This document shows, piece after piece, positions 55,701 through 64,000 of a DNA stretch of 64,000 nt; position 1 is the first letter of the stretch, and every line of letters begins with the position of its first letter. The translations under genes were made by a program, and so were the position numbers. Where the stretch lies: positions 159,086-223,085 of the forward strand of contig JAEHOE010000171.1 of the NCBI GenBank assembly GCA_016858145.1, read 5' to 3'. The notes under the pieces are model-generated. The model saw only the letters and a program-made list of their open reading frames with translations. It was not told where the DNA came from and searched no databases. This stretch comes from Edaphochlamys debaryana. Lineage: Eukaryota > Chlorophyta > Chlorophyceae > Chlamydomonadales.

Positions 55701-57698
55701 TCCAGGAACCGAAGCTCGTCTAAGATGAGGGCGAGGACGTGGTTAGGGTCCATTGGAGGCGCACACTTGTCTCCCGGGTACTTGATGTTGCCGCCAATGA
55801 TGGCGAGCACGGATGAGTAACCGAGCTCAAATCGACTCTCCTGAGGGGCATTGACGGCCACCAGGTACCATGGAGTGCTTGACCGTTGCGATTCGTCGGA
55901 GGGGACCTTTATAAGGCGGGGCAAGGGCAAGGACACCCAGTCATATAAGGAATGCAAGGCACACAAGCATCCCAGGTGCCCGAAGTGCCCCAAGCAACCC
56001 ACAAGCCCCTGAGCCCCACCAGCTCCACCAGCCCCACGCACCAGCCCCTCCTGCCCCACACCCCCCGCCGGATTCAGCACTTACAATGAACGGGTCCGTG
56101 ATGAGGACGAAGATGACGTTGCGCCTTTCAGTCTTAAACTTAGGCTGCTTGGCGAAGAGGTCGGCGATGGCTGCCCCATCGCCGATGTCAAACATGCAGT
56201 CCGAGTGGGGCTGTGTCCGGTGTTGCGCCTCCAGGCGTTCCTTCCATGCCCCAAACTGAGAGGCGGTCACCTTGTTGCTGTAGATGCTTTGGAGCCACTG
56301 CCTGATGGAGTTGTAGAGCATATAGCGTGATGGGTCCATGGGCTTGTTGCAGCGCTTGGACTTGGTGCCTGGCGAGAGGGCCGGACAGGCCTTCGCCTTG
56401 GCGTGCTCTCCGCGATACACGAAGCCACACTCGCACATGGGGTATCGCCAGATGACCGGCCACTTCACTCCAGCAATGTCCTCCAGCATGGTGAGTACCT
56501 GCAGTGGACCGCAACGTGTAGGACCGCAAGGGAACCGCAACCCTCCACCCGCCAAACCCACCCGCCAACCACCTGACAAACCCACCGAGCCCCTTGCTCC
56601 CCAGCCTACGCCAACACACCTGCTTGAACGTGGTGGGCAGGTACTTGGCAGCATGCTTCTGCACCTCACTCGCAAAGGGACCCGCAAAGGATTCCCGGGT
56701 GCTCTTGAGAAAGCGCGCCACTGAGGTCTCGGTCGCGCCAGGGCTGCACTCCTTCTGCAGGATGGCCTGGTATAGGACACGGGTGACTAGGCGTGTAACA
56801 TCCGCATCTCCAGTTGGGAGCTCGAGGTACTGAAGGCGCTGCGCACGGCGGCGAGGCTTTCCGCCATCACAGCCATTGCCAGGGCACCGGGCGAACAAGC
56901 CAGATGAAGCTGCGCAAAATGGGTGGGATAGGGAAGGACGGATACCGGGATCAGCGGCATGCACATTCCTCGCCCCCCTGAAAAGAGGCTTCCCTGTCCC
57001 CCGCCCCCCGCTCTTGCTCCCTGGCCCAATTGAAAAGCCTAGACCCCCCCGTCCCAACCGGTGAAGTTCTCGACGCCGCCAATGCCGCCCCCGCCATGGC
57101 TTGGGATGACGGGGTCAACGTCGCCAACACCCCCACTGCGTGCTGCAGCTGCAGCTGCTAGTGCGTCAGCAGCAGGCGGTTGAGTGACCGGAGGGATCGC
57201 TGCTCCAACCTCCCCCGGCTCAGGCTCTGCTTCGTCTATGCCCCACTCCGCTAGCTCCGTTTCGTCAAGTGCAGGCCCGGCGGGGGGAATGGGGTGGGGT
57301 CCCGGGGGGGCTGCACCAGCAGGAGGGGGGGCGGCTGGCGTGACGCCTTGCGAGTGCGGGCCTGGGTGTAGGCCGCCACCCTGATCTTGGTCGTGTTGGG
57401 AAGGGCCACCAGGATCTGTGCCCCCTGCGGAGTCATTGGAGAGACGCCGAAGGAGAGATGGGCTGAGGCTGGGAATGGGAGAGGGCCTGAGTAGCAGTGG
57501 AGTTGCTGCCTGATGCTGTACGCCGCGGCCACTGGTGCTTGGCGAAGACAATGCTCCGTCGCCTGGGGCTATGGCCTCGTGCCGGTCCAGAAAGTAGGCC
57601 TCAGCAGGTTCCAGTAGAGGAATGTCCTGTACCGCTCGGTGCCGAGGAACAGGCGAGCCCAGGGGCCCAATACCATCGGCATTTCCATTGCCAGCCAC
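52726..57698 (-). CDS. CACTA/EnSpm-type transposase (Transposase_21 and DUF4218-like)
   Basis: Exons: 57698 (or upstream)-57059, 56909-56620, 56498-56085, 55906-55650, 55546-54837, 54271-53891, 53741-52726. All phases agree, giving about 1,235 aa with no lesion. The first codon shown is GTG, so the true start is probably further 5', where RQRKRKAHDD resembles a nuclear signal. The N-terminus is Pro/Gly-rich. Cys clusters follow ([29 protein letters not shown]). The catalytic region shows [41 protein letters not shown] and [18 protein letters not shown], then [16 protein letters not shown], which parallels the D-x-M-H block of Transposase_21. The DUF4218-like part has [19 protein letters not shown] and [14 protein letters not shown]. 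An acidic Glu/Gly linker follows, then [20 protein letters not shown], typical of C-termini in this family. Intron 5 is filled by a heptamer repeat. Confidence 0.85.
54298..54828. repeat. (CCCCCAG)n heptanucleotide array in a transposase intron
   Basis: About 75 nearly perfect 7-bp units. On the transcribed (minus-gene) strand it reads (CTGGGGG)n, a repeated G5 pattern with strong G-quadruplex potential. Occasional CCCCAG and CCCCCC variants interrupt it. Confidence 0.97.
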
Positions 57699-58108
57699 GC
57701 TCTCGACAGCGCCGATGCCACAACCACTGTCATCGTGGGCTTTGCGCTTACGTTGTCGTCCCAGAAAGACGCAGACGCGATTAGCAGGGCAGTGAGAGTA
57801 AGTGCAAGGAGGATGTGGCGTGCAGGTTGGTGGGCAGGGTAAGGAGAGTGTCGCGCGTACGCGCGCGACATGGCGCTAGTGAAGCACTGGGGAAAGCATC
57901 TACATTACAAACGGCTTGGGGTCTGTGCGTACCTTGGCTGGGCGGCGCATGCCACGGAGATGCCCCCCATTGCCATGATCGATTGATCCTGTCTCCTGCG
58001 CCACAAACCACCGCAGTCCGCTATCCACTATCCACTGTCTTCCTGTCCACTATCTCCCTGTCCGTTACCCGCGCGAATGCCATACATCTAACATAAGCGT
58101 TGGCAGAC
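57699..58108. other. Divergent promoter region between transpos­ase and plus-strand gene
   Basis: The two genes are transcribed away from each other, and their 5' ends should lie here. A minus-strand frame from an ATG near 57871 (MSRAYARHSPYPAHQPARH, then a hydrophobic stretch) ends at a donor GTAAGC near 57750. It could be an alternative first exon but was not joined with confidence. Confidence 0.4.
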
Positions 58109-60945
58109 ATGGCCGGTATAGGAGAAGTCGAGGCTCAGCCTTCAACTACAGATGACGTGGCAGAGGCGGAGGAGTGTGTGGAGAGGGAGGAGCAGCATCA
58201 CAGCGGAATAGAGGGAGAAGGTCCGCAGCTGCCAGGTGAGCTCTGTGATTCGAGCGGCGGGGCTCTGGTGCAGGCTTGTGATGCCGACCCGCTGATGTAT
58301 ATGTAGTTCTCTGGGACGTTAATAACTTCTAGGGATAGGACTGGGCAGCGGGGAGCCCTGGAAGGCCCGCCCAGACGCTTGACCGGGAAGCAAGCACTTG
58401 CCATGACACTGCTGACCGTCTGGCTGTCCCGCCGGTGTTGCAGGTGATGTTGAAGGGGAGGAGGAGGATCCATACGCTGAGTACAGCGAGGAGCTTCGCG
58501 AGGAGTTGCGCGGCATCGGGTATCGCGGGCTTCCGGAGGCGCTGCGCAGCAAGCTCCAGCAGACTAAGGGCGCCGTGCAGCGCTTGGTGCTGACTGTGGA
58601 GACCAGTCCCATATGGGACAGCTGCGACGACCTCTGGAAGTCGTCGATTTCCCTCGCTGCCAATGTGCCTGGCTTGCAGAGCATGAATGGTGCAGGCAAT
58701 GGGAGGTGACGTGCTCGGGCACTACATTGCGTCAGCAATCGTCGCGGTGTTGGGGGAGACAAGCCTGACGCCGGAGTCGGGCGGCAAGACCAAGAAGCTC
58801 GAGGTGTGTCGGGGATGGGCGTAAGTGGTCTGGGGACGGGCGCCTGGGGATGGGGCGTCTGTGGATGGGCGCAAGGGACAGGGCATCTGGGGACGGGCGT
58901 CTGGGGACGGGTGCAAGGGGACTGTGCATCTGGGGCGGGGCGTCAGGGCCTGGTCTCGGCATGAATGTGTCAGGGGCTGGTCTCTGCATAAATGCGTGAG
59001 CCAGGAGTCGTAATTACAACACCCCCCGTGTGCCCATTCCCTCGACCAAAGCAGGCCGAGCGCCAAGGCCAAGAGCAGCGAGAAGGCGAGGTAAAGCTCA
59101 GCGAGGCGCAGGAAACCCTGCGCAAGGAGTTTGGGCAAGCCATTCGAGGAGGTCTTCAACAAGCTGGGGCTCCAGATAAACACACGCGATCCTGGTGCGG
59201 GTGTACGGGCGTGGCGCTCGTCATGACCCGAATGTGAGCCTGCCGGCTGGGCTTGGCTGGGCTTGGCTGGGCTGGCTGGGCTGGCGAATTCCCCGAAACG
59301 GCGAAGTCAACCAGCACACCCCGCTTGCCCATGCAATCCACAACTCGTGGTTTCTCAAGCCAGTGGCTTATACCCTCCCGTCCATGCAGGTTCGTCCCGC
59401 TGCGGGCTGCAGTGGGCGGATGTATACAAGGGGGCGCAGCGCTGATATTGGGCCAGGTAGGTCGTCAACGGCATGGAACATGCACGTTCTGTATGTCAGC
59501 TACGTCCGGTCGATCCTCAAGGCGTGGATCAACTACACGGGAGATAAGAGCGCCACAAACCACGTGGCCAACCTGACCTTAAGCCAGGTCAGGGCGCTGG
59601 GCGACCTCCTCAACGACAGATCAGCAACGTGATGCAGAACATCCAAGGGAGCAGACGTAGGTGGGGTGGTGGGGGGGGGGATAGATGCAGGGCTGTTTTA
59701 AGTTGGGGGGGGACGGGAAGCTTCCAGGTTTTGGCTTCTTAAGCTGATGGAGAGCCTGCCTTGTCCTAATGTTGTTGTGCCGGTGTGCTGCCCTCTATTC
59801 CTCGCAGTGTTCCCCCTCATCAAGAAGATCCTGGAGAAGAGGGCGAAGAAGGCGGCGAGGGCCGCTGAGGACGCCTCTGCTGCTTCCGCTGTCGACGCGG
59901 CTGCAGCCGGCCCCAGCAGGCCGCTGCCCAAGCGGCGGAAGACGAACGCGGGGAGCGGGGGGGCGGCTGAGCAGCCCGCAGCTGCGGCGGCGGCTTGTGC
60001 CGTGACTGACAGCGAGGTGGAGGCGGCGGTGGCGGTGGCCACGACCTTCAAGCCACCCGCGCAGTTCACGCATGCCTTCGACGAACGGGTGTACCCCTGG
60101 GGATACAGTCGGAAGCTACCCGGCGGTCGCGGCCCGCCATGCAGCGTGGAGGCGGCGCGGGCTTACTTCTTCATGAACGAGGCCGCTGCAATCTTCAAGG
60201 AGTTCGACATTGCCGGTGGCAACAAGTGCAACCAGCATGGGTGGGTTGGTTACAACACGTGCTACCAAATTGACTTGCTGTTTGCTTGCTTGCCCAGCTT
60301 GTTGCATGATGTGCCCAGCTTACTAACTTCTAACTTGCCCCTGCCTACAGCGAGCACAACGAGTTCATGCTCATCGTGTACAGCCCCAGCGTGAAGTTCT
60401 GCGTGGAGCAGCTGGTGGGCATGTAAGCCAGGGCCCTCGGGGATAGGCTTGGTTAGTGCTGCTGCCGGGGAGGGGCCTTGGTGGTGAGGGAACTTGATTG
60501 GAGAGGTCTTGGAGGCAGGGGAGGGTATTGAAGGGCGGCTTGGCTTGACATGGCATGGCTTCGCCCCACTAAGAACGACTCCTTCTCCCGAAACCACAAC
60601 AGCATCGAGGTCGCGCCGAGGGAGGAGGGAGGAGCCGGTGGAGACGGAGGAGCCGGTGGAGCCGGTGGAGACGGAGGAGCCGGTGGGAGACAGAGGAGGC
60701 GGTGGAGCGGGTGCGGCAGGTGTGGCCGCGGAAGCCACGGGGCGCCACAGGGCACGGCACAGCCCGAGCAGCCGGGAACCGCGGAACCGCGGAACGTGCA
60801 GAAGCCTCCTGCCCAGGCGGCCGTCGTGGCGGGAGGCAGGGCAGACAGCACGAAGGCCAACCCGCCCTACAGGCCGCCAAAAGCCATAGGCCCTGGCGGC
60901 CGGGGCAATGGCCGCGGCGACAGACCCGGCAGGGGTGACCGCTAG
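58109..60945 (+). pseudogene. Second transposon gene, probable accessory DNA-binding protein, frameshifted
   Basis: Exons begin at 58109 (ATG; exon to 58235, donor GTGAGC) and 58444. Further exons lie near 58714-58803, 59053-59190, 59390-59640, 59808-60239 and 60351-60422. The last, from about 60604, ends at a TAG at 60943-60945. The protein starts MADMAGIGEVEAQPSTTDDV with an acidic N-terminus. It has helical segments (YSEELREELRGIGYRGLPEA; VLGHYIASAIVAVLGE) and a basic Ala/Lys-rich part (LIKKILEKRAKKAARAAEDA; RPLPKRRKTNAGS) that could bind DNA or enter the nucleus. It then has EHNEFMLIVYSPSVKFCVEQ and a Gly/Arg-rich tail. At least two frame breaks are explained by one extra G in a GGG run (near 58710 and 59132), with another likely near 59615. 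The fold is unrecognised. Real decay and assembly error cannot be separated here. Confidence 0.5.
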
Positions 60946-60990
60946 CAGGAGCAGGCAGCGGGGTTGGTGGAGGTGGCATTGGGGGCTGAT

Positions 60991-61440
60991 GGGGGGGTAC
61001 GTGACGGACGGGGGTCCATGACGGATGCTATGAAGCCTGCGGGGGGGTACGTGACAGACGCGGGTCCTTGACGGTTGCTATGAAGCCTACGGGGGGGTGC
61101 GTAACGGATGGGGGTTCTTGACGGATGCTATGAAGCCTACGGGGGGTAGGTGACGGACGCGGGTCCATTACGGATGGTCTGAAGCCTATGGGGGGGGGGG
61201 TAACGGACGCGGGTCCCTTACGGATGGTGTGCAGCTATGGGGGGTTGGGTAATGGACGGGAGTCCTTTACGGATGTGTAGAGCTACGGGGGGGTAGGTAA
61301 TGGACTGGTCCTTTACGGACGGTATGAAGCCTACGGGGGGTTGGTAATGGACTCGGATCCGTTACGGATGGTACACCCCCTACGGTTCCGTTATGGACTC
61401 AACTCCGTAGCCACATCAGAGACCGTTACGGGGGGGGGTC
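60991..61440. repeat. Right subterminal repeat array, about 50-bp unit
   Basis: About eight to nine diverging units of a G-run, GTRACGGACGSGGGTCC, TTACGGATGGTATGAAGCC. The first three units start at 60991, 61041 and 61091, a 50-bp period. The TTACGG core is shared with the left end. Confidence 0.85.
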
Positions 61441-61458
61441 CGTAATGTGTGTGTGTGA

Positions 61459-61496
61459 TCTACCCCCCCATTACGGACTCAAGTAGTGCCATAGGG
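61459..61496 (-). repeat. Terminal inverted repeat, right
   Basis: Perfect 38-bp inverted partner of 47400-47437. It contains TAGTG at 61484-61488. Confidence 0.92.
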
Positions 61497-62811
61497 CTGG
61501 TGGATAGACACAGGTCCTGCTTGGTCATTGGGCGGATCTGGTAGAACAGCGTCTGCAGAACCGCATTGGGAAGCACAAGGATGAGCAGCAAGCATGGTGA
61601 GCGTGCAGCAGCCGGGTATGCACGCAGGCAGGACCAAGCCGCGTACCAGCATGTTGTACCCGGTGAACCCAAGCACATTGAGGTTGCCTGAACACCGGAC
61701 CGAGTCCGTGCCGCAGACGCTCCCAGTACTCCTACAGCTCGGGTCGAACGGGCTGACGCAGTACCAGGGTGCACCTGGGCAGACATGGAGTCGATTGGCC
61801 GGGGTCCGCAGGAGGTTTCTATCTCAATCAAGTGACACACAGGCCCACGTGCAATTTCCCCAACGCACCAGGTGGCAGCTGCCGGATCTTCCACATCACG
61901 TTCTTCAGGCGGGTAGTTGCGACCGGGGCGCCGGGGGACGGGGGGGCGGGACACAGGCGGGGTTAAGCGTGCCGTGACCGGAGTGACAGCGGACGTGCTC
62001 GAACATACGACAACGCTATCGACGAACTTCAGGTTTTGAACCATGTCGTACCTCGTTGCCGGGAGCGTACGGCTGCGTTGACAGGTTAATGCCTTCGCGC
62101 AGCTTCACGTCTTCAGGAAATCCCATTGCCATCCACCCGGGCTCCCGTAGGCATTGGTGCTGGCAAAGAATGACACACCGTTGGGTGGAATGTCTGCAAG
62201 CATATCGAGCAAAGGACTTGGGGTAGGGAACTGATGAGCTTTGGCGTTGTGCGTGGTGCGAGGTGCATGCGAGCGCGGCACGCACATGCTAGCTTACCCC
62301 AGCACTTCTGTGGTTGGGCCTCATTATCGCCGGCTCTGTAGAAGATTGCAATCTGGCTTGGGTTGCACTGGCAGTACCTGCACATGCATGGGGACAGGCA
62401 CCTTACGGCAGTCTACGGCGGGGTCCATCTGCAGTCCCAAGCAAGTCCGCTCACGCACCACCATTCTGCCTGGTTGTCCATGTCTGGCTTAGGCGGGGCT
62501 CTGAATGACATGTTTTGCGCTGCACGGTTCTGCATAGGACGTGAGATAGAGCGGCACGTGGCGTGGGCCAACGCATGGGTGCGTCAGGGTCGGCGGGGAC
62601 TGGAGGTAGGTGCCATGCAAGGGAGGAGAGGCCCTTCTTGAGAGGCCAAGCCGGGGCCACCCCGCACTGCTAAGTGGGGGACGACTCACGAAGTGACTGG
62701 GTGACGAGCGATGTCCAGATGGTCTTGTTGCTTTTGTTCTTGAGGAAGACGCCGCCACCCAGGTCATCACGAACGCTCATGCTGTGGAAGTGGTGTTACA
62801 GGGCGGTGTCG
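61497..62811 (-). pseudogene. Degraded multi-exon gene fragment, unrecognised
   Basis: Several minus-strand stretches look like true exons with splice sites. 62780-62695 reads MSVRDDLGGGVFLKNKSNKT, then IWTSLVTQSL, before a GTGAGT donor. Near 62390-62300 YCQCNPSQIAIFYRAGDNEA leads to a GTAAGC donor. 62205-62055 reads DIPPNGVSFFASTNAYGSPG, GWQWDF and, in a shifted frame, PEDVKLREGINLSTQPYAPG before GTACGA. The shift near 62120 needs one missing C. The Cys-rich and Gly/Trp-rich content suggests a secreted or extracellular protein. I cannot name a family. Parts could belong to an older repeat. Confidence 0.35.
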
Positions 62812-63536
62812 TTGCTTGATGGAACGTGCGTGGGTTCCACGCTTTCTAGAGATTCAGACCTACCTGTAAGGGGCGTTCTCGGAGCCGGCAAACTGGCGGT
62901 TGGGCAACGAAGGCGGGGGGGCAAGGCGGTGCGGCGGGGTACGGGTCTAACCTGCTGGGTGGGAGCAGCGCATGTGGTGGTCAGAAAGCGAAGCCACACC
63001 AAAACACGTAAACCACACAATTTTTTCGCGCGTCCGGAATGGTGTGCTGGCTTGCCCTATGGACCGTTCTGCTGCGTCGTGAGGTGCCCAGGGCTCAGCG
63101 TGCGGAGACGTTGGCACTGGTCTCAGTCACTGCCGGTTGGGTGCGTGTCACGTTGCGGGGCTCAATCAACGGACAGGCGGGTACGCAGGGTAATTGGCGC
63201 AGCGGAAGTCTTGTTAATGCGGAAGCGTTATGGGTATAAGATAGGGTTTGGGCTGACGGAAGCGGCTGACGGCGTCGGGAGGACGGCAGGCGCTCCGGCT
63301 TTGGTTTGTGCCGGGACCCAGGGACCACGGGCACGGGGCTTGGCTCTGGCTCGATTGAGGAGCCAAGGGAGAAGGCTCAAGCGAGGCAGTCTGTAACGAG
63401 TGCGCTCGCCTCCGCTCGCGCACACCACTGGGGAAGGCGCTGCGGGTGTAAGCAGGGCTTGAGGGGAAGGCCCTGGGGGTATGAGGGCAGGGCTGCGGGC
63501 ACGCCCTGGAGGGAAGGGCCGAGCTGGGCTGCTGCT
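62812..63536. other. Intergenic, nothing supported
   Basis: No exon with homology or convincing splice sites. Open frames are short and GC-driven. Confidence 0.4.
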
Positions 63537-63596
63537 CAGACAGACAGACACACACAGACACACACAGACACACACAGACACACACACAGACACGCA
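63537..63596. repeat. CA-rich microsatellite (ACACACAG)n
   Basis: CAGACAGACA followed by repeated ACACACAG units for about 60 bp. Confidence 0.95.
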
Positions 63597-63689
63597 CGAT
63601 GGGCGTGCCCCGCCTCCTAGCTAGGTAGAGCGCAACCGACCGACATGTCGGCGGCCGCGGCCCGGTCCGCGTGGGCAGAGGCCCAGCTC

Positions 63690-64000
63690 CGCTCAAAGTA
63701 GAGTACTCGCTGACCACCCCCCCCTTGAACCGCGAGCGACGCACTCGCGCGAACCTGACCGGCCACATCAATGGCTTCTCCGCAGCAGAACTCGGAAGAA
63801 AGATACCCTGGACCTAGTGAAACTGGCAATTAGCGACATCACGGATGAGCTCAAGAACGCTGGCCCGAAGGCCGTTCAGCAATTCGGCGGCATCCGATTC
63901 ACGGACCTTAGCACAGCGGACCCCGACGCCCCAAGCCGCCTGCCTGGCACCACCATCACGCTGGTCCTGAGCGATCTGGGCAGGCGAAGCTCAAGAGCAT
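63690..64000 (+). CDS. Start or fragment of an unrecognised coding region (partial)
   Basis: From about 63800 to the window end an open frame reads KKDTLDLVKLAISDITDELK, then NAGPKAVQQFGGIRFTDLST and RLPGTTITLVLSDLG. Just upstream a different frame reads TTPPLNRERRTRANLTGHIN, then GFSAAELG. The two frames join sensibly if one base near 63795-63800 is extra, so a frameshift or assembly error is likely. The product is unrecognised and runs off the window. Confidence 0.4.

Larger units (their letters stand above)
47400..61496. mobile_element. 14.1-kb CACTA/EnSpm-like DNA transposon carrying a JmjC-type gene
   Basis: The ends are a perfect 38-bp inverted repeat, 47400-47437 and 61459-61496. Each reads CCCTATGG, then CACTACTTGAGTCCGTAAT, then a G-run and TAGA. 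Subterminal zones on both sides are dense in TTACGG/CCGTAA motifs. Inside lies a phase-consistent Transposase_21/DUF4218 gene (minus), a JmjC-type gene (minus) and two other genes (plus). CACTA lies 8 bp inside the repeat rather than at its very end, and I find no convincing 2-3 bp target duplication, so the exact termini are uncertain. Family assignment rests on the transposase. Confidence 0.85.

Noticed and set aside
58109..58306. Uninterrupted 68-codon frame ending MADPLMYM-like sequence
   Set aside because: It reads through a clear donor (GTGAGC at 58236); splicing to 58444 continues an acidic, helical protein in frame.
47400..61496. Direct target-site duplication for the CACTA-like element
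   Set aside because: The 8 bp outside CACTA on each side are inverted, not direct, and bases beyond the 38-bp repeat do not match in any 2-5 bp register.

Overview
This window is nuclear DNA of a green alga, most likely a volvocine relative of Chlamydomonas. It is GC-rich. Genes are split by many short GT-AG introns, TGTAA poly(A) signals follow several stop codons, and one gene pairs a starch-binding domain with a C-terminal motif of the Rubisco-binding type known from pyrenoid proteins. Gene models below were built by joining exons by eye. Each complete host model keeps one open frame across all splice sites.

Region 1 (1-18.6 kb) is a compact block of host genes. In order: the 3' end of an unrecognised gene (+); a CBM20/coiled-coil protein ending in a Rubisco-binding-like motif (+); a mitochondrially targeted alanine-rich helical-repeat protein with a RAP-like C-terminus, possibly ATP synthase associated subunit ASA2 (-); a DCAF7/TTG1-type WD40 protein (+); a DNAJB12/14-type J-protein with a membrane segment (+); and SEC61 gamma (-).

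Region 2 (19.8-28.7 kb) holds two tandem 17-exon paralogues of a GT61/DUF563-type glycosyltransferase (-), about 300 bp apart.

Region 3 (29.7-40.5 kb) is a Helitron2-like element on the minus strand. It encodes a Rep-helicase with an HUH-type HLH motif, a two-tyrosine motif and a Pif1-like helicase. Its ends are asymmetric terminal inverted repeats. The coding region carries one in-frame stop and one frameshift, so this copy is probably dead.

Region 4 (40.5-47.4 kb) is repeat-rich intergenic DNA. It contains a 712-bp hAT-like element with an 8-bp target duplication, short tandem repeats, a dispersed repeat shared with 19.1 kb, and two adjacent perfect palindromes.

Region 5 (47.4-61.5 kb) is the most striking part. 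It is a 14.1-kb DNA transposon with perfect 38-bp terminal inverted repeats containing CACTA and with TTACGG-rich subterminal repeats. It encodes an apparently intact Transposase_21/DUF4218 (CACTA/EnSpm type) transposase (-), a small JmjC-type Fe(II)/2-oxoglutarate oxygenase (-), an unrecognised 246-aa protein (+), and a second unrecognised gene (+) that appears frameshifted. It also holds a 94-bp minisatellite of about 17 copies and a G-rich heptanucleotide array inside a transposase intron. A transposon carrying a chromatin-type oxygenase is the best candidate here for an undescribed system.

Region 6 (61.5-64 kb) holds degraded, unrecognised coding fragments and the start of another coding region that runs off the window.
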